From Megalonaias nervosa (Eukaryota > Mollusca > Bivalvia > Unionida > Unionidae), in NCBI GenBank assembly GCA_016617855.1, contig JAECUM010092837.1, positions 248,001 through 312,000 on the forward strand: a stretch of DNA of 64,000 bases, given 5' to 3'. The notes below the pieces were generated by a model, which was not told where the DNA came from, did not search any database, and was given only the letters and a program-made list of their open reading frames with translations. This document shows, one piece after another, positions 12,101 to 26,511 of the stretch (its first letter is position 1; every line of letters begins with the position of its first letter). A program made the position numbers and the translations under genes.

Positions 12101-15100
12101 TAACTGTGGTTTTACAACCAATCAAGTCAATTTCATCTAGCAAAACTTGTAAACTTGAAATAGAACCAAAGATCTTCTGATCCCAATTATATTCACCACT
12201 GGGCAATAACTGCCCCAAACAAATAAGATTAGAAACATACATAAAATCAAGTTTATTTTTATTTTTTGCAAAACAAACTGCAAACATTTACCAAAAAAAT
12301 ATGCACTGAAAATATTTATATACATTCAGATATATTCAAAAAAATAAATATCTATACTAGAAATATTAAAGTGATAATGACAGCATGTGGCATTATTTAT
12401 TCAAAATTTCATTTTCTCCACCAACATATTTTCCCTGCAAAGTTTCACAGAAGCCACTGATTTAATATGATTGACTCAAAGAATTCAACCGCCCATCCAC
12501 TTTAATGAAGTCTTTTTCCATACTTCACTCACGTAGAAAATAGTTCTGGAATTATTTCTTCCTTGTAAAATGAAAGTCTAGGCAACATGTTGTCTCACAA
12601 GTCCTTATAAAAATTTATGCGTTCAGCTGAACGAAATCCACACCAAAAAACTGCAGTACTTTCTTCCATTCAAACCCATGTGACCTTGAGCTTGAAAATA
12701 GAAAGAATGTTATTTTTTCAGCTGCACGTGTCCATTTATCAATTCACAAAAAAAGCTGGATCATTATGAGGGATATTTCCCATGCTTTATGTGGGCATTT
12801 TATTTCCAGTAATCCATTTTTATCTTAACATTTGTCACAACAATCTCTAAGTCCATCTGGGCTTGTTCCAAGGTATGGAAAGTCTGGCAAAACAATTACA
12901 TTTCCAGATACTTCTAATTTTGGTGTGTGTTTTTTATGTCCTTGGCATAAGCTTGTTTGGCTGCTGCTTCATGGTTTTTCCCCCAACATGATGCAGCTGT
13001 TTCAAAATGGCTGTAACCTATTAATTGTCCTCAATGCAGGCTTTCCGTTATCCCACTGCTTGCAGCTGACTCCAAAGTCTGAACTTGTCAACCTGCCTGA
13101 CCTAGATTCCTGTCAGTTAAAACTGTTTGCTAGTCCTTTGGTGCTGTTTTCAATAAATACACTACATTTTAATATTTGAAAAGTAAGTTTGAAATTGTTC
13201 ACCACATTCCTTCAGATTTACCCTAATTGAGTACATAAAATGTATATTACGCAAAACTGGCATGTCCTGCTTTCTTCCTACTGATTCAGTGATTTTCATT
13301 TTTATTTTCTGTATAGAATTGTGACCTTGATGCATGGTCATATATTTTGGCAGTTAGGTAAAGAAACTGTTTAAACAGTTATAATCAGTCTAACTACTTT
13401 CTAATGACTCACAAAATTAATGATCATATTATTCCATGGAATGTAGACTAAAAATGTGAAATGGTTTTAGAGTACTTTTTTATGCTTGATGAGACAGCTC
13501 AGGTGACCAAGTGGTTACAGTGTCGTCGCTGGTTTGAACCCCAGCCAAGTCATACCAAAGACTTGCAAAAATGGTACTAACAGCTGCCTTGTTAGGCGCT
13601 CTGCATTAAGAGGTTAGTGTTAGGACTGATCAGCCTGGTGTCAGGATAATGTCACTGGGTGGGACATCATGCTACATGTCTGCGGCATGATGCCCCAGTG
13701 CTAGACATCACTATGAACTGCCACACTGCAGACATCATAGCGATATGACTAAAAAGTTGTTAAAGCTACATTAAGATTCCAAATTACACACACTCAAATA
13801 TACTAAATCATGTTCAGCAGTTCTGGAGAAGTCATTTAAAGGTTTTGATATTTTTAGAAATTGCTTACAATATTTGATGGCAGATCAGCATCATTTATAT
13901 AAACCTGAAAGGTTTTTATGCCAGGAGTCCAGTTCAGTTGAAACAAGTGTTTTGGTTTTTAAGTCGAAAGCTGAAAAGGCTACTGTTGATGTACGACAGC
14001 CAAAAAAAAGTTTTCTTTTTTGGGTAACGGCATCTATATTTCATGGAGGATTGGCATAATTTTGTACAAATCTGATTGGTATGCATGTGAGGATGATTGT
14101 TTTCAAATCTAATCAAATTCATAATATGTGATTTTGAAGTCATTTAAATTTTTTATTATCCTCAGTAATGGTTCCCTTAAACTGCAAAAATGTGGAAACA
14201 ATTTTCAAACAATTCACTCTAACAAAAACACATCAACTTCAACTGATAACAGTAACCTATTACATAATTACAATGACAAATGACTTACTAGTGACTCGTA
14301 CAGCCCGGTCAGATCGAAAATCTTCCTCGTCATGTACTTCTTCTTCTGCATCTTCCAAATAGTTATACTCAGGATCCCCTTCCTCATCATCTTCTTGGTA
14401 CGCAGGTGACTCCTTCTCTACAGTAAAATTAATACACAAGTAAATATATATCAAGTTATGTAGCTGAACATAAACAAAATCTGTGTTTGCAAAACACTGC
14501 AGACCAAACTTGAAAACATTTTAAAATGTATAAACATTGAAAAGTTGTTAAAATGGCATGAAAATATAATTAGGCTATCTACATATACATACAAACATGC
14601 ATACCAAGTTTCATTTGTCTACCTAAGTGGTGTTTATTTTACTGTGTATCAAGGTTTTCAGTTTTACAAAGTTACCAAGATTGCAGTCAGCTCACCCTTT
14701 AATAACATTTTGATTATCACGTTGAAAATAATTTAAAACTAAAGTGATCCTGACAACAAAATGTCGGCTCCTTTTCCAATTCAAATTTTCTGGCAACAGT
14801 TTCTCTTTAGATTGTAACTTTTGATCTTCTTAAAATTTTTTATCTCCAGTATTGTTCTGATATACTATTAAACCACGTGAATATACTGATGCATACACAC
14901 ATGCCTGGGATGATTCCAACAGTAACATCTTTGGTGCTCCCATCCCAACAATTGTGAATTTTATCATGAAAAGGAGTAGTCTGGGGAATTTTGAACACAT
15001 TGGATTCTGGCATTTTTAACCTCCTAACCTTCATCACTCCTTTAAATTTTGTTCAATTTTTTTCTCATGTCTCTTGATAGCAGATCAAACATGAGTCCCT

Positions 15101-18100
15101 TGAAGGGATTTGATGCTCTTCAAAATCCCATGTCAGTATTTCACAATGGAGTGGTAGCCATATTGCATGTCCAAATGGTATCATTTTTACGGGGAACTAG
15201 ACCTTGGGATAAATGTGAATGTAAAGTATTATGGGAATCCACTCAATTGTTTAGGAGTAGTAGCAGTAACAAACTTGTGGTAGCAGATGGATGGACAGAG
15301 ATATGATGTGCAACAGGCCATTCCATTAGTTATTAAACTCCTTGACCAACACAGGTAAAAGAGATTTTCAATCTGGATGACATGGGGACTATACTGGAGA
15401 TCAGACTTGCACCATTTTTATCTGGGACCAACTAGACAACATAAGAAGTCTTGTGGTGAAAATCCCTTGTTAATACAACCTACTCATTAATGATCATTAT
15501 AAATAATAAGATTTTCAAGATGGCTGACAGGGCAGCCATAGTGGATGTCAAAGCAGCACCATTTTTATTTAGGACCAACTAGGCCTTGGGATGAGTGTCC
15601 AAAGTTTCATGGCAATCCTCCAAGTAGTTTAGGAGTAGAAATTGCAAACTTGTGCTAATGGACAGATGGATACTGGAAGATGGTCAACAGTCAACATCCC
15701 ATCCCATAAGCACTTCTGGTCTACGACTAGTACAGATAAATCTTAGAATGGTTGGTTGGAATAAGACTTTTTTTAACTCAATCCTCCTCCCCCCATTTTA
15801 CTGAAAGTGAACCACAGTTGCATGATCCATTTTATTCCTAGGAGAAAAGACCTTGTCAGTGTTCCTCAACAACATGTTTTTTTCAATAATTAGATTTACA
15901 AACTCTATAATTACTTAAATAATTTGCATTTGCCTTATATAACTTGCTGCAAATCCAAACTGACCATGACTGACTAACAGCATGCAAAGGTAGCCATTAC
16001 CTCTAAATCTTTATGTAATAGCACAAATTAAATGTTGTCTGGTCTCAACATTAAGAAAATATGAAGTTTTGTTGATTTTTAACAAACTGTTTCATGATCA
16101 GACCACCAAAATTAAAACAAGAATTAACTGTTTTTTATGAATAGTTAATTGACCAAGGAATATAGTAGTTGTCAGATGATCCATATCATAAGGTAATGAT
16201 CAATGATGATTATGTCACCATTTAACCTCTCCCATCAATAGCTAATAAGAAATTAGAGGTCAAAATTTTAAAAAATTTCTACCGGGTACCTGTAAATCCT
16301 AACGATCGGTTATCCGGGTACCTGATCAAGGGGAAATTGTATTAAATGTGAACCTGAACTGCTTTGTTGTAGATTCAGACATAACCAACCCCCATGAGAG
16401 GTATAAACATAATCTGAGTATAAAAAGAGAAATCTGTATACATCTTACATGCCATAATTACAGAAAACTATGAAAAACGTACATATTTATTTTATTTAAC
16501 ATTTATTTTTGCTACTTACCTGGATCTGCAGTTAATTTTTTTGCCACAAATCAGCTAAATCCATGTGAATTAGTAGTTAATGCAAAAGTATAGACACAAA
16601 AGAAATCAATAAATTATTTATGTATAACACTCACTTTAACTAGTCTACATGTCTACAGTAACTTTCACAAATAGTTGTAAAGTCCACAAATGATGACTGT
16701 TATAGTATCCTTGACCTGCCATGATTCATCCCTTAATGACGGTCCGGTGCAATATGTTTTTAAGTTTAACAAAATCTCTCTCCTCTAACATTTTTCAGCT
16801 ATATAACATCCAATAGTCACATCAATACAGCCTGTTTATTTTAAAAATGATATCTGGTGCCATTTATTTTCAATTTAGACTGGTCTGCTATGTATGTAGT
16901 ATCAAAATAGAATGAATCTTTGATAAGTGGTATCACAGTCAAGAATCCCATCAGTTTTCTGGGAACTGTTTCAAGCAAAATTAATGCAAAACTTACTATA
17001 TTTACACACGTAGTCAATTTTTATTAGATTTTTTTCATTGTTATTAAATAACAAAGATTTCCCTTATATTTAAATATTTCTGTGAAAAACTGCAATCTGT
17101 GTACTTACCCATTTCGTACATTTTTTCCTAACGTGGTTAAAGAAGTGCATGTTACGGTAACCAAGTTTTTGTGTTGCCTTTGCAGTGACAAAAATATCTG
17201 TCAGGTTTCATGCTAATAAAAAAGAGTCCAGTAAACAAACATGTGAATAGCAGCCCTGACTTGAACAGCTAATGCTTGCTCCAGTGCCACAAACTTGAGG
17301 CAAAGATTTCATTTATTAAACCAGACATTTATATTGTGCTTTCTTTTACTGAACTGTAGTATGTATTTAAATTTTATTTCATTAAATATTTCTTAATCAG
17401 TACTTACTGTCACTGTCGACAACAGGTACTGACCCAGTTAATGTCATCAGGATCTCAAAACAAGCATGTTTAAGTCACAAGAAAAATTGTACACAAACCA
17501 TGGACAGGCATGAAGTCAGAACAATCTAGCTTTAAATATCAGCACTGATTCTTAAATAGATCACATGAGAAAGGAGAAAAGTGTCCTCCCTTGTATTATT
17601 ACATAGTACATGTATGACAAGCAAATTGTAAGCAGCCATATGAGCCCGAGTGATGGTGAATAAATGCACACACAACACAAGTGTCAAACTGTAATTGTTA
17701 TTCTGTGTCACGATCTGAACCTGGAATACTTTTTTTAAATGGGTACCCAGTTGTTTATTTTATTACCCAGGTTATTAGTAATGGGCAGGTGGCATCTTTA
17801 TAAGAAATACACAATCTTGCACACGTACTCAAAGCTGTTCATCCATATTTCTCTCACTTGCTCATAAAAATGTACACTAATAACATCAAAGTCTTCTTGA
17901 GTTCTATTACATTTAACTGCAATTTGTTTTATGAAGTAAATGATATTGCAGAAATATAAGTTGCATGTAACTTCAGTCATGTTAATCACATATTGTCTTA
18001 CTGGTTAAATGGAGGTAGTATCTGAAAAAACATTTTCTTTAGTTATTAATCCTTCACGATTATTACTTATTACTCAAAAACAACCATGATCAAAATGAAT

Positions 18101-21100
18101 ACCAAAATGAGAAAACAATCATGCCAGTTTATTTGTTTTTACTTTAGTAGTTCTTCAAGTATTCTACGTCACATATACCTTTTTCAGGTTATATCCCTTT
18201 ATATTTCATACTGTTACGTATATGTAATTAAATTACTTGCGTGTTAGTTTTTAAATTCTCTTTTATTTTTATTTCATTACATGTCATTGTAATAACTTTA
18301 TTCACTGGATTTGACATTTTTCTAGAAAAATTCAGTTCAGTTCTTTTAGCCTGATTAGAACGCAAAATGATTGCTATATTGTATTTTTAGTTGGCCTTGG
18401 TTCAAAATTTGGTAAACACTGAGTGAAAATCATTGGTTCTAATCAAGGTCATACTCTGCCTACATGTTAGTCTGAATAAACAACGTTTAATTTTTAAATT
18501 CATTTCCAGTGTGGGAATCAGATTCTTAGTTAAGGCTATATTAGCCTACGTGTTAACTGACTTGTAGTGGGTGACCATGTGACCCATCACGTGGGTTTGA
18601 AATGCATTCTTAGTAGGGGTTTAATTCTCAATCTCAGTGTTTCTGAGTGAGTTGTAAATAATACCTTGCGGATGAAAGGTATTCCTGTTGTTGCCATTTA
18701 AATTGAGTTTTTTTTTATTTAAAATAATTTATTCACCCTGGAAAATACTTTTCTTCATCAAAATTCTTGGACAAAGACATTCACTAAATTATTCGGAATT
18801 CAAAAGCCAGAATTATATTCTGCGTGACTCAACAAGGATCTGTTGACACATCAGACCAAAACAGGTTATAGAGGACGTCATTGCCTTCCATTCTGGAACT
18901 TCATCGAGATTCAAACTTGGATTCAATTAGAACTGTTTAGTGATAGGACTTATATTTTTAAATTCTAGGATTAATTTTTGGATTATATTCACAAACCCTT
19001 AAGTCCTTTTTCATATTTTTACCTTGTTTTCTAGGGAAATAAATTATTTTGTTAAAATTTACAAAGCTTGTTGACTTCACTCTTTTCTTTTGTTACTTTT
19101 GTACCAGCCTACACGTAACAATACCTAGTCAATACTTCTAGACACGATTTTTTAAAAGTAAATTTCTTTGTATTCTGAAAAGAAAAATTATTTTTTAAAG
19201 AATGAAATTACATGAATTACACTATATATCCATACATTAATAGCAGGTAGAAATAGATCCTCACTACAAGGTGCACAGTTTGAATGAGATGAAAAGTGCT
19301 AAAAGACCTAGCAGCTAACTATAAAATACTGCAAATTCATTTTTGTTTGTGGGGTACCAAGTTTCGCAGATTTCAAATTTACTCTCAACCATGAATTTAA
19401 GAACCCAAAGAACTGTAATTCTTCTATGCAAAAATTATTATACCTGTTCCAAAAATCAAATAAGTGTACCAGCAAAAATGTCTCTTTTGCAAAAATCATA
19501 AAATCTGATATGAACAAAAATAAATGCACAGTAATTAAGCATGTCAAGCAATCTGCATGTGTGAAGACAATGGTATAAAAATCATGATGAAAAAATACTA
19601 GAAATTAATTAACATATTAATATTTTGATACTGATATTCTAATTGTCATGTAAAATTGAAACAAATAATTCATCATCTGTGTGTAATTTTAAACTTAAGT
19701 GCTGTGCCTTCATATCATACCACTATCTGAAGAAAAAGCATTATTCAAAGCATAAATCTAGCTAAGTGTCTAATGTCTTTTGATTGTGTAAGAGTTTACT
19801 AACCTTCAGACTTGTGAATGGCAAAAAGAAACTCTTGCCACTCCTTGTCATCACATTCAGTGTTGTACATGTCTGCAGTGATGTCAGGGGCCATAAAGTT
19901 TGCCTCCAGCTCTGTGAGAGATTTTTCAGTAAGGGGGAACTTGGACCTGGTCCGCGATGCTATCTGTTCCTCTGCTGCTTCTTCATCCTAACACAGCAAA
20001 ACAAACAAAAACAGAAAGGCCCAAGTTGGCCTGATACTGCTCACCTGACAAACATTGCTCTAAAAGGCAAATAATGTTGCAATATGACAGGTACACTGGG
20101 TTGAAATACACTTGTCAGAATAATATCCAGCTATCTGGTTGAAACTGGTGGTATCTGACACATTATTTAACATTGTTGCTACTTGAGTTACCAGTAGCTG
20201 GTATACCAGCATCTTTTGTATGCATGTGAAAGATACTCATACTAGTTTTGGAGAGAAAGTCATACTATGATAGTTGTTTTAATCTACTGGTAGCAATAGC
20301 CATACTTGAAAGGAGGCAAATCTCACTGACAGGTTTTCCACCGGTTGCTATGGAAGCTCTGCTTGCTAAGAGCCATGCCAAGCACAATCGTGCCACATAT
20401 AATATCCCATCTAAAATTCCTACCAAATTTGATTAATTTTGCTCAGCCATTCTGGAGAAGTTGCAAGGAGGAATTCCATATATTTTCTATTTTGCTATGG
20501 AAACCAAACCATTGCTAGAAGATCCATTCTAGACAACGTATTAACAGAACATGAAACATTCCAACCCAAGTTTAAAAGAAACTGATTTGGCTATTATGTA
20601 CTGGAATTCAAACATAGGTTTACAACCTGTCTGCTAAGGAAGCCACACAGTTTCTAAGAGAGCTATCCCAGACATATTTTTGACTGAACATGAAACATTC
20701 CTACCAAATTTTATCAGAATTGTCTCAACCATTCTGGATAAGTTAAAAATAGGTTGTCCATATGGTTGCTATGAAAGCCATACACTTGTTAGAGGAGCCA
20801 CCATGAACATGATTTTGGTAAATCAATTCCTGTGAAGCATATCCACCACATTTCACTGAAATGGGCCCCGCAGTTCCTGGACATTTCATAATAGCAAATT
20901 TTGACAGCCTATGACCCTATTATAAATTCACCTGGCCTGGAAAACAAAATATTGGCCCATTTTCAAACTAAATATTTTTAATTTTTTTTTTATCTTTACA
21001 CTATACCTGTCAATTATTTTCAAAATGTAAAATTTTAAGTTTTTAATTGGCACCATACAGTAAAGCTGTGCACCAACTGCTTGGTGGTGATTCTTTACAC

Positions 21101-24100
21101 ATCACAACACTTGAGTGGTAATATAATACATAGGATGATAACTATCATATAGTTATAAGGCAATTCAATACATAGAGTGATATAGGAGTGATGATACAAC
21201 ACACATCATGTTACAGACTGTCCATTGTCTTTGCAAGTAATGACTCTGTCACAATGTTGTATTGTAAATGTGGCAAGTTTACTATAGCACTAACTGAACA
21301 TATGATAGTGGTGCAAATTGTGCATTTCATTAACCTAAAAACCAAATATATTTCCAGACAGGAACTTTAAATACACGTGAGGGTTTTATCTTCTTTGGTC
21401 TTAGCAAAGCATCATGACTGATGTTAATTTTCTGTACTGACAAAAAATCTACAAAATATCTTTCATACTTGATTTCTGTCATAAAAATAGAAATGATCAA
21501 AATATGATTCATTAATGATTTCACATAACTTTTTCTGAATAATAAATGATTCTGATGTTCTGTCACCGACATTGCTGGTTTCTCTTGCTAAGTACAGGAA
21601 CCAGTCTATTAATAAATGTTTGGCATATGGATAATAATAAACAAAAAAGAACAGCACTAAGATCTTTAACTCTTTGAACAAACAGACATAAAATGCTTCA
21701 ATTTTATTTCTTTTCCAGCTCTGATTCATGTATATCATGATACATCTTGTCTTATAACATCCTATGGAAATGTTACGCCCTCTCTTTATATATTAAAATT
21801 ATTACCACATATTGTCACCCTAGGGGCATGTTTCATAATATTCCATGTGCATATTGATTACATTTCATACGACTGCTTCCAAGAGGTAAATGTTTATAGA
21901 ATGGTATTTGCTATACCAAGTAAGTGAAAACAGTTCCAATATATCTAAAGATGTTTTTACGGTCTTAACTAATTAAATACTACACTTTGTAAATATGATA
22001 GCTGATGCAATATTCAGCATTCCCCTTTTCTAGTTTCTAATGTTATACTGTGAAGTGTTTCATGTTCATGCATTATACTGAATGTAATAAACCTGATGAT
22101 ACTTCTATATACTAGGAAAAAAAGTCAGCCAGCCATCAATGTATACATACATACATTCATACATACATGCATGCACACATACATGCATAAATACACACAT
22201 ACATACCTACATAAACATGCATAGAAACATAAACACACACATACATTTGTCTTGTAGTAAGAAAGACACATCTTGTTACTATTCATATACATTTTCCAAT
22301 TTGAGAAATGGGATGAAATCTAACTTCTCAAGGTTGGGGCTAAGACCAACAGTGGGACAGGCTGTTCAGAAGAGAATCTCTGAACACAACAGTTGTCAAA
22401 ATAATGGAGGGCTGCTGCTATTACCATTACCCTGGTCAAGGCCCTGGAAGCAGTTGTCAGGCCAAATGGATGAACTCGAAGGTCAAGTAAAAACCAGAGG
22501 CATTTTCTGTGTGGCAGGAAGATGGGGATGTAAAGGTATGCATCCTGAAGATTGATAGAGAACATTAAACCACAAGGCCTTATGGCATTTCTGACTGAGG
22601 TGATAGTCTCCATTTTGAAGTGTTCTTCCCAAAGAAAACTTTAAAGTGTAAATGATAATTATTATGATCCAAAACTTTTGAGAAATATTTTGACACCATA
22701 AAGATCCAGGAATAGAAGAGTTTGTCTGTTTTATGCCATCTCAAATGCACACTTCTGCAGGAGGGCATGTACCTCTTTACTTAATGTAACCAGCTTGGAC
22801 TGGTGAAAAAGCTGGTACCCATCCTGTGAAGTGGAATTTACCCACACATCATCAGTCATGCCCACCCAAATCTCTGAAAAGAGGGCTAGATGAAAAACCT
22901 ACTGTGACACTGGGACGAGGAAAATGCTGCAGGAGTGGGTGCAAATCTCTAAGGTTGATCCCCTCCCTGCTATGGGATGGAAGAAAAGTCAGAAGGCTTT
23001 CTTCCATGGCCTCTCCAGAAGTGAGCTCTGAACTGATACTACTTGTGAGGCTGTTCAGACAGCACCTGCTAGAAGAACTTTCCATATGGCTGTCAGGGTG
23101 AGCACACTTCTTGGCTTGTTTCAACTGGGCTGGATTGGCTGCCAAAGACTTGTATTGCTTGTCTCTCAAATCCTGATACTATAGAGTGGATAAGACCTTT
23201 GACAAACATCCCCACCTCATGCAGTACAGTCCGTAAAAGGTTCTTACTGTGGTCCAGCAAGACCAAAGATGGCTCGAAAATGGCATCCTTGTGAAGGTGA
23301 AGAAGCTCTGCCAAGAGTGTCATTAACATAGTGCGTGACACATCTTTGCTATGGCAGCATTAAACTCCAAGGCTTCCAAGATTTTGACCAGGAGTCCCTA
23401 GCCAATATCCCTGCTTGGGATGCAACAAAGTTGGTGTAGGGGGCTTAGGGGGCCAAGTAGGAGAATGAACTTGACAGCTGGTGGCAGAAACCAGTGGCTG
23501 GGGTGTAGTGGTGGGGTGTGGGGAACAGACCACCCTTTCTGCTTCCTGGCAAACTCCTGGGTCCTGGAAAAACATTTGTGTATGCTCCCAGACCATTGCA
23601 AAGTGTGACAGCAGCGCAAGATCTGGACAAAAGGAGGCCCCAGAAAGTCTTACCACACTGCTGAGAACCTTTCTGTCTTCAGCACCAGAAGGCTTATGAC
23701 ACAAGTCTGGTTGGAAGAAGGCATTAGGTTTTGTTCACTGCCTTACTGAATGTCCAAACTTACACCTCCTGTAATACCTTCCCCAACTGGTTGGAAGAAG
23801 CAGAAGACCCCAAAGGACAGAGAGGAGCCTTTGCCATGGGTTCCCCAGAAAAATCTTGTTCAAGTTCATTATGATCATGCCTGCTCCATAGACAAGACAG
23901 GAATGTCCTTTCCAGTATCTGGCAAGATAAATGTCAATATGGAGTTTCCATTGTCCCAAAACTGATTACAGGAAGATGAGACTAACCATACTGTCTTCCT
24001 AGGTAAATGGGATCAATGATGCCTTCTTGACTGTCAAGACAGTGAGTGGCAACTTCACCTGTTTGTTGGACAAGGCTGGAGGTGTCAGAGCAGATCCATG

Positions 24101-26476
24101 GTCTGTTGTCACTTCAACCTACCTTGAAACCAAAGCAAGGGCATCCATAACATCATAGGGGGAAGGAATACTCACTTTCCAATAAGGGGGGTAAAAATAC
24201 CGTAACAATTGAACTCGAACATGGGAAAGTTAGATGCAATCCAAACCCATTCAGGAACAAAGATATGACAACAAACCCACGTCAGATTTATCCAATCAAG
24301 ATTGCTGCTCTTCCCTTTCAAGAAGGCACACTTTGCTCATCACCATGACACCAATCATGAAAGGGTGTTTTTCATCTCCAATCATGAGGTATGACTTGCT
24401 CTCAGGTATTTTCCCTTCCCTGGGAGGGACCAAGGATTGATCCCTCACTGGTACTGACAGCATCATAACGAGCATCCAGGATCCTTGGCCTTTGGGCAAT
24501 CCCTGAATCACAGTTCATTTCTACTTCACAGGGGGAGCTGACTTTCCCAAAATGGGAAGAGATCACGACCCATCTTTGGGATGGATAGTGTTATCCAGTG
24601 ATGAGAAGGAAAAGGGGGGGGCCCCCGCCTTATCTTCCCACTGTATGTGTGGCAATTTTCTGTAAAGTCCAATACTTGATCTGTCCAGAGACAACACACT
24701 TGACATCTGAATGAGGAAAATGCCCAACAAAATAAAAAAACTGTAACCCAAACAGGGTAGTCAATACTTACTCTACCAATGGAATTATTAATGGAAATAC
24801 AATTTTCTATAGCACTGCTTGCAAAGCAAGATGCTAAAAACCCTTGAAAATTAACAAAAGGTACATGAAATGCACTCAGATAAAGCTAGAACTGAAAAAG
24901 TCTGTGACTGGATTTAAAGAAGACAATGAATGTGAATTTCAATGAGTGATAAAGCACATGTGTTATGTACATAGTCCATGGAAGTTAGAGGATGATATTC
25001 TGTCTGATGGCCATGACAATGGAGTCAGACTGGGATCATGTTCCTTTCAATTGTGGCCCTCCAATACTAAATGGAAAAGGGAATAATTAGCCTGAACTGG
25101 GGAATAGGAGTTCCTGAAATGGAACATAATGCATAAGTAGCAGGCAAAGTATAACTACTATCACAAAAATTATCTGATCATGAACTACAATTCAAAAATT
25201 TAACCAAGTTAGTAAACTGTAAAATGTTTGATCCATCTTCGTTCATTTTAATGACACTTTTAAGACTGTATTGGCTACATCACAGTGACCTTCTCTTATA
25301 AATGCACACATTCATCTAGTTAGATTATTCTAGCCAGAACAGAGAAACAGACTAAATGCACAAAATATAACTAGTCAGTGGAGCCTAAGATATGGGCATT
25401 GTGACCATTTCTGTGTGATGCATCACCTGAGCTTAACAGAGAAACTTAACTAAACCTCCTACACAGGGGTCGGTGCTATGAAACCAACTCCAATCTTTTG
25501 TCTAGGACTGAGGAATAATGAGTGAGATGCAGGCCCCAACACTGATGCCATGGGTAGTACTGGAGCTCTCATCTTAAAATCAACATAAATATTTGTATAT
25601 AGTCAAGTACTATTTACATCCAAATTATTTTAAATTAGGTTCTGACTTTTAAAAAAAGCATCTGTTCACTTGGATATTTAGCCAGTTCCACAACTCAAGC
25701 TCAATTAGTGTGACACTAATTCCTGACCTTTATCCAACGACCTCTAGGAATCGTCAAAGCTATCCAATGATCAAACTTAACAATATGACTAACAACATAA
25801 TGAAAACAGGCTTCAACTGTACCAATTCTCCTGCATCAGAGCTTACTTTATTTTCTCAATTCAGAATTTAATTTTAAGTACAAACAGCAATAATATCCTG
25901 AAATAATTAAAATTCTTCACCAAAAAATTCAGGCAGGGCAGATGACAAGATACATAGCTGAATCTGTTTGTTGTTACTTCTGTATATTTTTAGCTAAAGA
26001 AAACACAAATTAGTCATGACAGAAAAAGAAAAAATCACATCACTGGTTTCATTTGCATGGGTAACTGCTGACAAGTCAAACATAGGGCACAACTCATTTC
26101 AATTTGATAGAAAAAGGCTTAAATTTAATACATGTGTCAGAGCCCATATCAAACTGGCTTCATTCTCATGCAGTTCCTTCAAAAGCTTCTAATCATAACA
26201 AAATTTCAGATACAAGGACAAACATGCAAGTCAAATATGATCCTTGACTCAGTTAAATTTGGAAGAAATATAGGTGACAATCAAATACAACTTAATTCTT
26301 GATGACATCAAGAATCATACCAAATCTGATCCAATACATGATAACCTTCAAAAGTTATAAAGCAGGAACAGCATAAGGGCAAACAGTCATATATACATGC
26401 TTTTAGGGGTAAAAAATATGTATCGACATAAGTGACATGGCATTAAAAGATTAAGTAAAGAATTGATTGCAAAACA

Positions 26477-26511
<35 letters not shown>

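Larger units (their letters stand above)
10003..14288 (-). other. GON4L intron 8
   Basis: Contains the broken THAP/DDE transposon (10198-11499), a third tRNA-like SINE (about 11800-12055), a family A SINE (13490-13760) and unassigned AT-rich sequence (12060-13490 and 13760-14288). No additional GON4L exon is needed because exons 8 and 9 join in frame. Confidence 0.6.
14418..19803 (-). other. GON4L intron 7
   Basis: Holds the dispersed repeat at 15080-15700, a hAT-like remnant similar to 51280-52000 (16400-16990), and the solo LTR (18212-19120). The stretches 14418-15080, 15700-16400, 17000-18200 and 19125-19803 show nothing recognisable beyond AT-rich sequence. Confidence 0.6.

Noticed and set aside
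22139..22555. 138-residue plus-strand frame with His/Thr/Tyr repeats
   Set aside because: The start is the (CATA)n microsatellite and the rest is antisense to the DIRS-like RT.
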